From: Terriglobia bacterium
Lineage (GTDB): Bacteria > Acidobacteriota > Terriglobia > Acidiferrales > UBA7541
Assembly: GCA_020072805.1 (NCBI GenBank)
Contig: JAIQGC010000016.1
Span: 1 to 40,755 of the forward strand
Direction of reading: 5' to 3'
DNA length: 40,755 nt
Position numbers and translations under genes: made by a program. Every line of letters starts with the position of its first letter. Positions within the stretch are counted from its first letter, which is position 1. A model generated the notes under the pieces. It was given only the letters and a program-made list of their open reading frames with translations. It was not told where the DNA came from and did not search any database. Shown here piece after piece: positions 1 to 9,023 of the stretch.

Positions 1-2
1 AA

Positions 3-299
3 CCCGGCGCCGTGCTCATCCAAGCCTCCCGCGGCGGCATCGTGGACGAAGCCGCCCTCGCGAAGCATCTGCAAACCGGCCACATCGGCGGCGCCGCCAT
101 CGACGTCTACTCGAACGAGCCGCCTGCCTCCGACAATCCTTTGCTGGCCCTGCAGGGCGATGCCGCGCGCAGGCTCCTGTTCACGCCGCACATTGCCGGC
201 GTCACGCGCCAGGCCACCACTTTCCTGTGCCGCTCCGCCTGGCGCAACGTCGAGCGCGTGCTCATCGAAAACGAGCCGCCCCTCGACCGCGCCTACTGA
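3..299 (+). CDS. D-2-hydroxyacid dehydrogenase, C-terminal part (5' end outside window)
   Basis: Only the last ~98 residues are present and the gene runs in from the left edge. The fragment holds the end of the NAD-binding domain of the D-isomer-specific 2-hydroxyacid dehydrogenase family. Seen are the strand with [18 protein letters not shown], the [16 protein letters not shown] segment, and [12 protein letters not shown], whose His is the family's catalytic acid/base. Such enzymes reduce 2-oxoacids to D-2-hydroxyacids, or the reverse, with NAD(P)H in the cytosol. The substrate cannot be told from the tail. It ends 64 bp before the symporter gene, so the two may be co-transcribed. Confidence 0.9.
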   Translation, partial: PGAVLIQASRGGIVDEAALAKHLQTGHIGGAAIDVYSNEPPASDNPLLALQGDAARRLLFTPHIAGVTRQATTFLCRSAWRNVERVLIENEPPLDRAY

Positions 300-363
300 C
301 CGCGGCAGCGGAACGATTTTAGTTTTCAGAGTGCCCCACAGATCCGTGGGAGAAGAAGGAATC

Positions 364-1659
364 ATGCCACAGCGCCGCCCCTGGTATGCAGCTCTCTATG
401 CGCAGGTACTCATTGCCATTGTCATCGGCATTCTCATCGGCTGCTTTTTTCCGAAGACCGGCGTCGCCCTCAAGCCCCTCGGCGACGGCTTCGTCGCCCT
501 CATCCGCATGATGATTGCCCCGGTGATCTTCTGCGTGGTGGTGCAGGGCATCGCCTCGATGAGCGACCTGAAAAAAGTCGGCACGGTTGGCGTCAAGGCG
601 CTCATCTATTTCGAAATCGTTTCCACGCTCGCGCTTATCGCCGGCATTGTCGTCGCCAAGGTTCTGCACCCCGGCAGCGGGCTCAACATTGACCCAGCCA
701 CGCTCGATCCCAAGGCCACTTCGGCCTTTGCCATCCACGCCGGTGAATCCAGCTTCATCGCCTTCCTCCTCGGCTTCATCCCCCGAACGTTCGTGGACGC
801 TCTCGCCGGCGGCGCCGTTCCCCAGGTTCTCCTGATTTCCATCCTCACGGGCTTTGCCATCTCCCGCATGGGCGAAGCCGGGCAGCGCGCCACGCGCGCC
901 ATCGAAGTCGCCAACAAGGTCGTCTTCGGCATCATCCGCATCATCGTCAAGGCCGCTCCGCTCGGCGCTCTGGGCGGCATGGCCTTCACCGTGGGCAGCT
1001 ACGGCTTCAGCTCCCTCTCCAGCCTGCTCAAGCTCATCGGCACTTTTTATCTCACCAGCATCCTGTTTATCGTCATCGTCTTCGGAGCCATCGCCTGGTG
1101 GGTCGGCTTTTCCATCTTCCGCTTTCTCGCCTATATCAAAGACGAGTTGCTCATCGTCCTGGGCACCAGCTCTTCCGAAACCGTTCTCCCGGACATGATG
1201 CGCAAGCTCGAACGCCTGGGGGCCTCGCGCTCCGTCGTCGGCCTGGTCTTTCCCACCGGCTACGTCTTCAACACCGACGGCACCAACATCTATCTCACGC
1301 TCTCGGTCCTGTTCCTCGCTCAGGCCACCAACATTCATCTCTCTCTCAGCCAGGAACTGACCATCCTGCTCTTCGCCCTGATCGCCTCGAAAGGCGGCTC
1401 CGGCGTCACCGGAACCGGCTTTGTCACCCTCGCCGCAATTCTCGCCGCCGTCCCTTCGGTCCCCGTGCAGTCGCTGGCCATCCTGCTGGGCGTCGAAAAA
1501 TTCATGAGCGAATGCCGCGCCATCACCAACGTCGTGGGCAACGGAGTCGCTACTCTGGTGGTGAGCCGCTGGGAGGGTGAATTGGACGTGCCTAAACTGC
1601 GCGAAATCATGGCCCGGCCCGAGTCCAATAACGACAAGCAGGACGCGCCCGGCCAATAG
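364..1659 (+). CDS. Dicarboxylate/amino acid:cation symporter (DAACS/GltP-DctA family)
   Basis: A 431-residue inner-membrane symporter that takes up dicarboxylates or acidic amino acids with protons or sodium. The ATG at 364 follows a purine-rich GAGAAGAAGGA, and the family's N-terminal helix ([19 protein letters not shown]) begins at once; upstream in-frame codons read as non-family sequence. The hairpin-1 motif TSSSE is at residues 268-272. The unwound helix motif FNTDGTN is at 302-308, which fits substrate and cation binding. Length and helix pattern match the family. Its 3' end lies only 11 bp from the convergent molybdenum hydroxylase gene. A second, DctA-like member lies at 34829-36139. 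The substrate is unknown; the upstream hydroxyacid dehydrogenase hints at an organic acid. Confidence 0.93.
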   Translation: MPQRRPWYAALYAQVLIAIVIGILIGCFFPKTGVALKPLGDGFVALIRMMIAPVIFCVVVQGIASMSDLKKVGTVGVKALIYFEIVSTLALIAGIVVAKVLHPGSGLNIDPATLDPKATSAFAIHAGESSFIAFLLGFIPRTFVDALAGGAVPQVLLISILTGFAISRMGEAGQRATRAIEVANKVVFGIIRIIVKAAPLGALGGMAFTVGSYGFSSLSSLLKLIGTFYLTSILFIVIVFGAIAWWVGFSIFRFLAYIKDELLIVLGTSSSETVLPDMMRKLERLGASRSVVGLVFPTGYVFNTDGTNIYLTLSVLFLAQATNIHLSLSQELTILLFALIASKGGSGVTGTGFVTLAAILAAVPSVPVQSLAILLGVEKFMSECRAITNVVGNGVATLVVSRWEGELDVPKLREIMARPESNNDKQDAPGQ

Positions 1660-1670
1660 CTTGCGGAACT

Positions 1671-3839
1671 TCAGCTAATCTTCAATCCATTGGGAATCAG
1701 CGGCAGCCCGCGCAGGCGCACGCCCGTCGCATCAAATATCGCATTGCCAATCGCCGGGGCCACGCCCATCAGCGGCGTCTCTCCCGCGCCCATCGAGGGA
1801 AGGTCCTTGCGTTCGAGCATCACGCTTTCGATGGGCGGAATATCGCGGAAGCGCGGCACGCGGTAGAGCGACATCAGCCCGTTCAAAATCCGCCCGTTTT
1901 CGAATTCCACGGCCTCGAACAGCGCCCCGCCCAGCGCCATGATGTTCGCGCCCTCGATCTGATTGCGCAGCCCGTCAGGATTCACGATGGCCCCGCATTC
2001 GAAGACCGTTACCACGCGCGCGATCTTCACTTCGCCCGTGCCGCGGTCCACCGCCACTTCCACGCACGTGGCCACATATCCGCCCTTCTCGTATCCCCCG
2101 GCCACGCCGAAGCCCTGCCCCGCCGCGCTCTTGGCCCGGCCCCAGCCGAACTTTTTCGCCGCCGCCTGGTACACCGCGCGCAGCCGCTCGTCCTTCAAAT
2201 TTTTCATCCGGAATTCCAGCGGCTCCATCTTCACCACATGGGCCAGCTCATCCATGTGCGTTTCCCGCGCAAAATGATTGGCCGTGGCCGCCAGCCCGCG
2301 GTAGGAGCCCTGCCGCAGCGGCGCCTTCGTCGCATGAAACGCGATCCGCTGATTGGCTACGTCGTAAGGCGTCTCGAATCCCGAAGCCCCCGAGTTGTAG
2401 TTGTGAAACTCCCACGCCGTGATCGTGCCGTCCTTCAGCATCCCGCTGGCCACTTCGATCACTCCGGCCGGACGGAAATAGGCCCACGTAAACTCTTCTT
2501 CGCGCGTCCACGTCACCTTGACCGGCTTCTTCGCCGCCCGCGCCAGCCGCGCCGCCTCGATCGCCGTTTCTCCCGTGTGCTTTCCTCCGTATCCCGAACC
2601 CGTGTCCGGCATCAGCACGCGCACGTGGTCTTCCGGCATGTGGAACGCCGCCGCCAGTTCGCTGCGCACGCCAAACGGCCGCTGCGTTCCCGTCCAGACG
2701 GTCAGATGGTCCCCGTTCCATTCCGCCAGTGCCGCGCGCGGCTCCAGCGGCGTATGCGCGATGTATTGCACCGTGTAGGTCTGCGCGAGGCGGTGGTCCG
2801 CCGCAGCCATTGCCGGCTCCACCGACCCCGCATCATGATGCGTGGCCAGCCCCACCGGCTCGCCGGCATTGGTCACGTTCTTCTTCAAATACTCGAATAC
2901 TTCTTTCTGCCCCGGCTGCGGCTCCGCCTTCCATTCCGCCTTAATCAGCGCTGCCGCGCGCGCCGCCAGCACGCTGCTCGCCGCCGCCACGCCGATAAAA
3001 TTTCCGTCATGCACCACGGTCACGCCCGGCATCTTTTCCGCTTCGCTCGTGTCCACGGACACCAGCGTGGCGTTGAACGCGCTCGGGCGCACAATCTTTC
3101 CGTAGAGCATCTCCGGCAGTTTCTGGTCGCTGGGATATTTGTGCTTCCCGGTGACAAAGTCCCGCCCGTCCACCTTGGGCAGAGGCTGACCAGCCACCTT
3201 CCACTGCGCCGCCGGCGCCAGCGTCTCATCCGCCGGAACCGCCTGCGTCAACTGCTGTCCCTTCACCAGCGCCGCGTACTCCACCGAGCGCTTGCCCGCC
3301 GCATCGCTGACCCGCCCGTCCGCGGCTACCAAATCCTTCCGTTCCACTTTCCACTGCGTCGCCGCCAGTTCGACCAGGAGATTCCGCGCCGCCGCGGCCA
3401 CTTTCCTCAACTGCCGGTTCATCGTCGGCGTGGTCAGGCTGCCAAACGTTCCCCGGTCGAACGGCGTCAGTTGCGTGTCGCCCATCACCATGCGGATTTT
3501 GCCCATGGCCACGTGCAACTCTTCCGCCACGGCCTGGCTCAGCGACGTTCGGATGTTCTGTCCCATCTCCACTTTTCCCGTGTAAACCGTGACGATCCCG
3601 TCCTCGCCCAGATGCAGCCAGGCCCCGATCTCCTCGGGCAGCGCCTCGCCGGCGGGCTTCTTCGCTCCGCCCGTTTCCTGCGCCGCTTTCACGTTCTTCA
3701 TCACGCAAACGACGAGCAGGCCTGCGCCCAAAAACTTGAACCAATCGCGGCGGTCGAGTTCAAAGTGATACGCCGGCGGCGCCGTCAACTCATACCGTTC
3801 CGGTTCCAGCGGCATTTCAAATTCGTATCTCTCGCTCAT
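1671..3839 (-). CDS. Tat-exported xanthine dehydrogenase-family molybdopterin-binding subunit (IorB-like)
   Basis: A 722-residue catalytic subunit of a molybdenum hydroxylase resembling isoquinoline 1-oxidoreductase beta subunits. These enzymes hydroxylate aromatic N-heterocycles or oxidise aldehydes with water as oxygen donor. The start at 3839 gives a 4-bp ATGA overlap with the iron-sulfur subunit gene upstream. Residues 30-48 form a twin-arginine-like signal (DRRDWFKFLG followed by a hydrophobic stretch), so export is likely. The GSGYGGKHTGE loop and the C-terminal GAGET (Glu near residue 687) match the molybdopterin-contact loop and the catalytic glutamate of the xanthine oxidase family. 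No FAD subunit or cytochrome subunit lies next to it, so electrons probably pass to a separate periplasmic carrier. The true substrate is unknown. Confidence 0.92.
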   Translation of the reverse strand: MSERYEFEMPLEPERYELTAPPAYHFELDRRDWFKFLGAGLLVVCVMKNVKAAQETGGAKKPAGEALPEEIGAWLHLGEDGIVTVYTGKVEMGQNIRTSLSQAVAEELHVAMGKIRMVMGDTQLTPFDRGTFGSLTTPTMNRQLRKVAAAARNLLVELAATQWKVERKDLVAADGRVSDAAGKRSVEYAALVKGQQLTQAVPADETLAPAAQWKVAGQPLPKVDGRDFVTGKHKYPSDQKLPEMLYGKIVRPSAFNATLVSVDTSEAEKMPGVTVVHDGNFIGVAAASSVLAARAAALIKAEWKAEPQPGQKEVFEYLKKNVTNAGEPVGLATHHDAGSVEPAMAAADHRLAQTYTVQYIAHTPLEPRAALAEWNGDHLTVWTGTQRPFGVRSELAAAFHMPEDHVRVLMPDTGSGYGGKHTGETAIEAARLARAAKKPVKVTWTREEEFTWAYFRPAGVIEVASGMLKDGTITAWEFHNYNSGASGFETPYDVANQRIAFHATKAPLRQGSYRGLAATANHFARETHMDELAHVVKMEPLEFRMKNLKDERLRAVYQAAAKKFGWGRAKSAAGQGFGVAGGYEKGGYVATCVEVAVDRGTGEVKIARVVTVFECGAIVNPDGLRNQIEGANIMALGGALFEAVEFENGRILNGLMSLYRVPRFRDIPPIESVMLERKDLPSMGAGETPLMGVAPAIGNAIFDATGVRLRGLPLIPNGLKIS

Positions 3840-4306
3840 CGCCCGCTCTCCTTCGCCGCATTGGCCGCTCTGCGAATCGCCGCCACAATCCGCGGGTGCG
3901 TTCCGCAGCGGCAGATGTTTCCGTCCATGTGCCGCACAATCTCCGCTTCCGAGGGATTGGCGTTGCTGCTCAGCAGCGACGCCGCCGACATGATCATCCC
4001 GGAGGTGCAGTAGGCGCACTGCATCGCGCCCTCCGCCAGAAAAGCCTCCTGCAGGGGGTGCAGATGCTCCCCTTGAGCCAGCCCTTCGATCGTCGTGATC
4101 TTCTTGTTTACCGCGGCCGATGCCGGCGTCTGGCAGGAGCGCCGCGCCCGGCCATCAATCAGCACCGTGCAGGCGCCGCACTGCCCCTCGCCGCAGCCGT
4201 ACTTCGTTCCCGTCAGCTCCAGTTGCTCGCGCAGGACGCTGAGCAGGGTCGCTTCCGCCTCCACCGTGATGCTGCTTCCATTTACCTGCAATTGAATTTT
4301 GGCCAT
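3836..4306 (-). CDS. (2Fe-2S)-binding subunit of molybdenum hydroxylase (IorA-like)
   Basis: A 156-residue small subunit that carries electrons from the molybdenum site. It has the two-domain layout of the family. The N-terminal ferredoxin fold has C38, C43, C46 and C58 (KYGCGEGQCGACTVLIDG). The helical C-terminal domain has C97, C100, C132 and C134 (QCAYCTSGMI and NICRCGTH). All eight ligands are present. The ATG at 4306 has a GAGG about 8 bp upstream. It has no signal peptide of its own, so it would leave the cell bound to the Tat-signal-bearing large subunit, as is known for related enzymes. It is first in the operon and divergent from the thiamine-diphosphate gene, with 222 bp between. 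Confidence 0.95.
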   Translation of the reverse strand: MAKIQLQVNGSSITVEAEATLLSVLREQLELTGTKYGCGEGQCGACTVLIDGRARRSCQTPASAAVNKKITTIEGLAQGEHLHPLQEAFLAEGAMQCAYCTSGMIMSAASLLSSNANPSEAEIVRHMDGNICRCGTHPRIVAAIRRAANAAKESGR

Positions 4307-4360
4307 TGCGAAACCTCGCTCGGGGAGATAAACATAGCATCCTGCGCGCCGCCGGGAAAC

Positions 4361-4385
4361 TTTATTTTAGCGTTTTATTTTAGCG
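4361..4385. repeat. AT-rich tandem direct repeat in divergent promoter
   Basis: TTTATTTTAGCG occurs twice, at 4361-4372 and 4374-4385, with a 13-bp period. It is an AT island in otherwise GC-rich DNA, 55-80 bp upstream of the iron-sulfur subunit gene and just upstream of the -35 box of the opposite operon. It could be a regulator site or an UP-type promoter element; nothing in the window tells which. Confidence 0.6.
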
Positions 4386-4403
4386 CGCGACTGGAAAAAC
4401 TCC

Positions 4404-4431
4404 TTGACGAATATTCATACAACTGTATCAT
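4404..4431 (+). promoter_or_regulatory. Promoter with TetR-type operator for the thiamine-diphosphate/ABC operon
   Basis: TTGACG (4404-4409), a 16-bp spacer and TATCAT (4426-4431) form a sigma-70-type promoter. The spacer and -10 box are covered by TCATACAACTGTATCA (4415-4430), a near-perfect inverted repeat. It matches the perfect palindrome at 15299-15314 with the same offset to the -10 box. A leader of about 90 nt would precede the start codon at 4529. Repressor binding here would block RNA polymerase. The assignment to the TetR protein at 14534-15226 is inferred from the shared site. Confidence 0.72.
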
Positions 4432-4528
4432 TAACTCAGCCGCGCCCCACGCGCGGCCGCTGGACGCGCCGCCGGGTGCCGCGGGGACCCTGCCGGCCTT
4501 TCTTCCCCTCTCCGCAAAGGCCCAACGA

Positions 4529-6235
4529 ATGAGCCCTGAGAAAACCGTCGCACAAGTCATTGCCGCCGCCCTCGCCCGCCACGGCGTTAAAACCATCTTC
4601 TCCCAGAGCCTGCCTTCCGCCGTCCTTCTCGCCGCGGAAGACCTGGGCATTCGCCAGTTCACCTATCGCACCGAAAACGCCGGCAGCTACATGGCCGACG
4701 CCTGCGCGCGCCTCACCGGCCAGATTTCCGTGGTCACCGCGCAGAACGGCCCCGCGGCCACCCTGCTCGTTCCCGGCCTGGCCGAAGCCATCAAGTCCTC
4801 CATTCCCATCGTGGCCCTCGTCCAAGACGTCAATCTCCCCACCACCGACCGCAACGCCTTTCAGGAGTTCGACCACTTCGGCCTCTTCCAGTCCTGCGCC
4901 AAATGGATTCGCCGCGTCACCGAACCCGAGCGCATCGAAGACTACGTGGACATGGCCTTCGCCGCCGCCACCTCCGGCCGCCCCGGCCCTGCCGTTCTGC
5001 TGCTCCCCGCGGATGTTCTGAACGAGCGCGTCACCGTTCCCCTCCGCCGCCATGCCAATCTCGGAAGCTTTCCGCTCGACCGCTCGCTCGCCGACCCCGC
5101 GCTTCTCCGCGCCGCCGCCGATCTCATCGCTTCCGCCAAGATGCCTCTTCTCGTCGCCGGCGGCGGCATTCATCTCTCCAATGCCTCCGCCGAACTCGCC
5201 GCCCTGCAGGAAACCGCGCATCTCCCCGTGATGACCACGGTCATGGGCAAGGGCGCCGTGGACGAGCGCCATCCGCTTTCCCTGGGCGTCGGCGGCTACA
5301 ATCTCGGGCGCATGTCCCCGGGCCGCCACTTGCGCCCGCTCATCGAACAGTCCGACCTCATTTTTTTCGTCGGCACGCGCACCGCGCAGAACGGCACCGA
5401 CTCCTGGTCGCTTTTTCCTCCCTCCGCACGCTACGTCCATCTCGACATTGACCCGGTGGAAATTGGCCGCAACTACGAAGGCCTGCGCCTCGTTGGCGAC
5501 GCCAAGCTCACGCTGCCCGCGCTGACCGAACTCCTCCGCGGACGCTGCAAGCCGCGGCCGGAATACGCCCAGGCCATCGCCGCGGCATTCGCGCGCGGCG
5601 CCGGAGACATCGCTCCGCTGCTCCAGTCCGACGCCAGCCCCATCCGCCCCGAACGCCTCATGGCCGATCTTCAGCAGGTTCTCACGCCCGACACGATCGT
5701 CGTCGCCGACGCCAGCTACTCCACCGTGTGGGTCGCCTGCTACCTCCGCGCGCTCGCTCCCGGCATGCGCTTCATCACTCCGCGCGGCATCGCCGGCCTC
5801 GGATGGGGCTTCCCCATGGCCCTCGGCGCGCGCGTGGCCCGGCCATCGAGCCCCATTCTCTGCATCAGCGGCGATGGCGGCTTCGCGCACGTCTGGTCCG
5901 AACTGGAAACTTCGCTGCGCATGCGCGCACCCGTCGTTCTCACCGTGCTCAATAACGGCGTCCTCGGCTACCAGAAAGACGCCGAAGACGTGAAATTCGG
6001 CCGCCACACCAGCGCCTGCTACTTCGCGCCCGTCGATCACGCGCAGATCGCCCGCGCCTGCGGATGCCGCGGCGTCACCATCACCCGCCCCGCCGATTAT
6101 CTTCCCGCCGTTCGCGAGGCCCTCGCCGCCAAAGAGACCACCGTGATCGACGTCATCACCGATCCCGGCGCCTATCCTCCCGTCGCATTCTTCGATGAAC
6201 GCCTCGAAACGGTTCGGAAATCTTCGGGAAGATGA
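4529..6235 (+). CDS. Thiamine-diphosphate-dependent enzyme, acetolactate synthase-like
   Basis: A 568-residue member of the ThDP enzyme superfamily (acetolactate synthase, glyoxylate carboligase, cyclohexane-1,2-dione hydrolase and relatives). These enzymes make or break C-C bonds next to a keto group. The N-terminal pyrimidine-binding domain carries the cofactor-activating Glu at 49 (RTENAGSYMAD). The central Rossmann-like domain spans about 185-340. The C-terminal domain has the GDG...NN diphosphate/Mg motif at 448-450 and 475-476. The start at 4529 is preceded by AAGG, and upstream codons are not family-like. It is first in a tight operon with an ABC importer (ATGA overlap possible at its end) and a beta-diketone-hydrolase-like crotonase. 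That context favours cleavage of an imported diketone over branched-chain amino acid synthesis, and no regulatory subunit gene is present. The exact reaction is unknown. Confidence 0.9.
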   Translation: MSPEKTVAQVIAAALARHGVKTIFSQSLPSAVLLAAEDLGIRQFTYRTENAGSYMADACARLTGQISVVTAQNGPAATLLVPGLAEAIKSSIPIVALVQDVNLPTTDRNAFQEFDHFGLFQSCAKWIRRVTEPERIEDYVDMAFAAATSGRPGPAVLLLPADVLNERVTVPLRRHANLGSFPLDRSLADPALLRAAADLIASAKMPLLVAGGGIHLSNASAELAALQETAHLPVMTTVMGKGAVDERHPLSLGVGGYNLGRMSPGRHLRPLIEQSDLIFFVGTRTAQNGTDSWSLFPPSARYVHLDIDPVEIGRNYEGLRLVGDAKLTLPALTELLRGRCKPRPEYAQAIAAAFARGAGDIAPLLQSDASPIRPERLMADLQQVLTPDTIVVADASYSTVWVACYLRALAPGMRFITPRGIAGLGWGFPMALGARVARPSSPILCISGDGGFAHVWSELETSLRMRAPVVLTVLNNGVLGYQKDAEDVKFGRHTSACYFAPVDHAQIARACGCRGVTITRPADYLPAVREALAAKETTVIDVITDPGAYPPVAFFDERLETVRKSSGR

Positions 6236-6285
6236 AGTCGAGCCCGGCGCGCGCCACCACGCTCTTGCCGGCAAAAGGAACGCTT

Positions 6286-7341
6286 ATGACCATCCGCGGT
6301 TTCCATCTCGGCCAGCGCTTCGCCGCCATTTTTCTCGCTTTGTTCGTGTTTGCCCTGTTGCCGCAGCGCTCCCATGCCCAAACCGAACTGGTCGTCACCG
6401 ATTACGGCGGCTCCTTCGAGGACGGCTGGCGCAAGTCCGTCGTCGAACCCTTCGAGCGCGCTCATCCGGACATCAAGATCAAGCTCGTCCAGAAACTTGT
6501 TTTCGAAAGCATGGCCCTCATGCGCGCGCAGAAGGACGACGTCAAAATCGACGTCTTCATGATGGACGAAGTCGGCGCGGCGCAGGCCGCCGCCGAAGGA
6601 CTCGTGCAGCCCATCTCCGTCAAGACCGTTCCGCACCTCGCCGAACTCTATCCCGCCTTCCGAGTCCCCGGCGATTCCTTCGCCAAGTTCATGTTCGACG
6701 CCTCGGTGATTGCCTACAACACCCAGCAGGTTTCGCCCGCGCCGCAGTCCTACAAGGATTTCTGGAACCCGAACTACAGCGGCCGAATCGCCATCAACAA
6801 TCTCGATAGCGCCACTGGCCTCAGCTTCTTCCTCATGCTCCTTAAGACCGAAGGCGCCACCATGGACCACACTGACCCCGCCTTCGCCGCCATGAAAAAA
6901 CTAAAGCCCGCCATCGTTACCTTCCCCGAACAGCATGCCCAGCTCGCCCAGCTCTTCACTCAGGGCGATATCGTCATGGCCCCGTGGACTTCCGACCGCA
7001 CACTACTTCTTGCCAGCAAGGGCATCCCCATCGCTTTTGTAATACCCAAGGAAGGCGGAATCATTCAGGAGGGCGGGCTGGTCATCGCCAAGGGCACGCG
7101 CAAACTGCAAGCCGCCCAGCTCTACGTCAATTTCGCCTTGAGCGTCGAGGCCCAGGCCGCCAACGCCAAATTCACGTTCCTCTCCCCCACCAACTCGAAG
7201 GTCGTGCTCGATCCGCAAACCGCCGCCAAAATTCCCAACGGCCTGAATGCCATCAAAGCCCTGACCCACCCCGACTGGAAAAAAGCGAACGAGCTTCGCC
7301 CGCAGTGGATCGACCGCTGGAACCGCGAAGTCACTCAATAG
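6286..7341 (+). CDS. ABC transporter periplasmic substrate-binding protein (PotD/SBP_bac_8 type)
   Basis: A 351-residue secreted binding protein that would hand its ligand to the two permeases encoded next. The start at 6286 has AAAAGGA about 6 bp upstream and opens straight into a signal peptide (hydrophobic residues 12-25, cleavage probably after Ala31 in RSHAQTE). An in-frame ATG at 6232, overlapping the previous stop, is possible but would put 18 extra residues before the signal. The mature part begins LVVTDYGGSFEDGWRKSVVEPFE, typical of spermidine/putrescine-like binding proteins. The family also binds other ligands, and polyamine specificity is not supported by the catabolic neighbours. 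Confidence 0.9.
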   Translation: MTIRGFHLGQRFAAIFLALFVFALLPQRSHAQTELVVTDYGGSFEDGWRKSVVEPFERAHPDIKIKLVQKLVFESMALMRAQKDDVKIDVFMMDEVGAAQAAAEGLVQPISVKTVPHLAELYPAFRVPGDSFAKFMFDASVIAYNTQQVSPAPQSYKDFWNPNYSGRIAINNLDSATGLSFFLMLLKTEGATMDHTDPAFAAMKKLKPAIVTFPEQHAQLAQLFTQGDIVMAPWTSDRTLLLASKGIPIAFVIPKEGGIIQEGGLVIAKGTRKLQAAQLYVNFALSVEAQAANAKFTFLSPTNSKVVLDPQTAAKIPNGLNAIKALTHPDWKKANELRPQWIDRWNREVTQ

Positions 7342-7345
7342 CGCA

Positions 7346-8233
7346 ATGGCAACTTCTTCCAGTGCGATGCAGTCCTGGTCCGCGAAGCCGCCCCGTTCGC
7401 TCGCTCCCTGGGCGCTGCTCGCTCCCAATCTTCTGCTGCTCCTTCTCTGCCTCGCGGGACCTCTTCTGCTCCTCGGCCGCATCAGCCTCATGGGCTATGA
7501 AGCCGGGCACGGTATGATTCCCATCTGGCAGCTCTCCAACTATTCCAAATTTTTCTTCGACCCCTTCTACCGCGCCATTCTCGGGGGCACTTTTCTTCTC
7601 GGCGCCGAAGTCACCGCTCTCTGCCTCCTGCTCGGCTTCCCTCTGGCCTTCGCTCTTTCCCGCGCCCGCGGCCTGCAGCGCGCCATCCTTTATTTCTGCA
7701 TTCTCATGCCCCTTCTCACCAGCACCGTCGTGCGCACCTTCGGCTGGATGATCCTGCTCGGCAACAACGGCTTCATCAACCACACCCTCCTGCGCTTTCA
7801 CCTCATCGCCTCTCCCCTGCATCTCATGTACAACGTCACCGGCGTCATCATCGCCCTCGGGGAAGTTCTCCTTCCCTTCATGGTCCTCTCCATCGACACC
7901 TCCCTCCTCAACATCAATCCCTCCTATTACGAAGCCGCCCGGAATCTGGGCGCGCGCGGCCCGCGCATTTTCTTCCGTATCACCCTGCCCCTGGCTCTTC
8001 CCGGCATCGTTTCCGGCTGCGTCCTGGTCTTCACCGGCACGCTCAGCGCCTTCGTCACTCCCACGCTCATCGCCGGCGCGCGCATCAAGGTCATGTCCAC
8101 CATCATCTATCAGCAGGCCATGGCCCTGCTCGACTGGCCATTTGGCTCCGCCATCGCCTTCACCCTGCTCCTCGCCATCCTCATTCTCTTCGCCGCCACG
8201 CTGCGGTTCTCCGAACGGAGGCGCACATCCTGA
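7346..8233 (+). CDS. ABC transporter permease (PotB type)
   Basis: A 295-residue inner-membrane permease with about six helices, the first at residues 20-45. The EAA loop that contacts the ATPase reads EAARNLGARGPRIFFRITLPLALPG, with the conserved G spacing. It starts 4 bp after the binding-protein stop with no clear ribosome site, so translational coupling is likely; a second ATG seven codons in is also possible. It pairs with the next permease to form the channel of a polyamine/Fe3+/phosphonate-type importer. The gene ends in a TGATG overlap with that permease gene. Confidence 0.92.
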   Translation: MATSSSAMQSWSAKPPRSLAPWALLAPNLLLLLLCLAGPLLLLGRISLMGYEAGHGMIPIWQLSNYSKFFFDPFYRAILGGTFLLGAEVTALCLLLGFPLAFALSRARGLQRAILYFCILMPLLTSTVVRTFGWMILLGNNGFINHTLLRFHLIASPLHLMYNVTGVIIALGEVLLPFMVLSIDTSLLNINPSYYEAARNLGARGPRIFFRITLPLALPGIVSGCVLVFTGTLSAFVTPTLIAGARIKVMSTIIYQQAMALLDWPFGSAIAFTLLLAILILFAATLRFSERRRTS

Positions 8234-9006
8234 TGCGAATCCTTCTTCGTTTTCTCAACGGCGCGATTCTCCTCTATCTGGCGGCTCCCATTCTCGTCGT
8301 CGTCGCCACCGCTTTCGGCTCCAGCGCCTATCCCATATTTCCTCCGCAAAATTTCACTCTGCAATGGTTCCACCAGTTCTGGGGCAACCCCGAACTCCGC
8401 GACGCCCTGCGCATCAGCGCCCTGCTCAGCTCCGTCAGCACTATCCTGGCTACCTCCATCGGCACTCTCAGCGCACTGGCCCTCGTCCGCTATCGCCTCC
8501 CCGGCAAGACCGCCATCTCCGCTCTCCTGCTCTCTCCCATCCTTTTTCCCGCCATCGTTCTCGCCCTCGCTCTGCTCGTCGCCTTCCAGCGCGTTGGCCT
8601 CACCCAGACCTTCACCGGCCTCGTCGCCGCGCATACCCTGCTCATCACTCCCTTCGTCATCCGCCTGGTCATGGCCAGCCTCGCCGAATTCGACCCTTCC
8701 CTCGAAGAAGCCGCGCAAAATCTGGGCGCCACATGGTCGCGCACCTTTTTCCGCATCACCCTGCCCCTGGCTCTTCCCGGCATCCTCGCCGGCGCGGTCT
8801 TCGCCTTCATCATGTCCTTTGATGAACTGGTGGTCACCCTGCTGCTCGCCGGGCCCGAATTGCAGACCCTGCCCATTCGCATTTTTAATTACGTGCAATA
8901 CTCGAGCGACCCGAGCATTTCGGCCATCTCCACCTGCCTCATCGTCGTCTGGCTGGCCATCGGCATCCCGGTTTACACCCGTTTCTTGTCCGTGAAGCAC
9001 TTATAA
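8233..9006 (+). CDS. ABC transporter permease (PotC type)
   Basis: A 257-residue second permease subunit, overlapping the previous gene by one base (TGATG). It has about six membrane helices. An EAA loop (EEAAQNLGATWSRTFFRITLPLALPGI) is nearly identical to that of its partner, as expected for the ATPase docking site. The family moves polyamines and various anionic or organic ligands. It is followed 17 bp later by the ATPase gene. Confidence 0.93.
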   Translation: MRILLRFLNGAILLYLAAPILVVVATAFGSSAYPIFPPQNFTLQWFHQFWGNPELRDALRISALLSSVSTILATSIGTLSALALVRYRLPGKTAISALLLSPILFPAIVLALALLVAFQRVGLTQTFTGLVAAHTLLITPFVIRLVMASLAEFDPSLEEAAQNLGATWSRTFFRITLPLALPGILAGAVFAFIMSFDELVVTLLLAGPELQTLPIRIFNYVQYSSDPSISAISTCLIVVWLAIGIPVYTRFLSVKHL

Positions 9007-9023
9007 CGAGGATCGACTTTCGC

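Noticed and set aside
2238-4013. 591-codon plus-strand frame opposite the molybdenum hydroxylase
   Set aside because: Arg/His-rich shadow translation; the minus-strand gene carries all expected family motifs.
4436-6274. 612-codon open frame on the minus strand opposite the ThDP enzyme gene
   Set aside because: Low-complexity Gly/Ala/Asp-rich translation with no motif; the plus strand encodes a complete ThDP enzyme.
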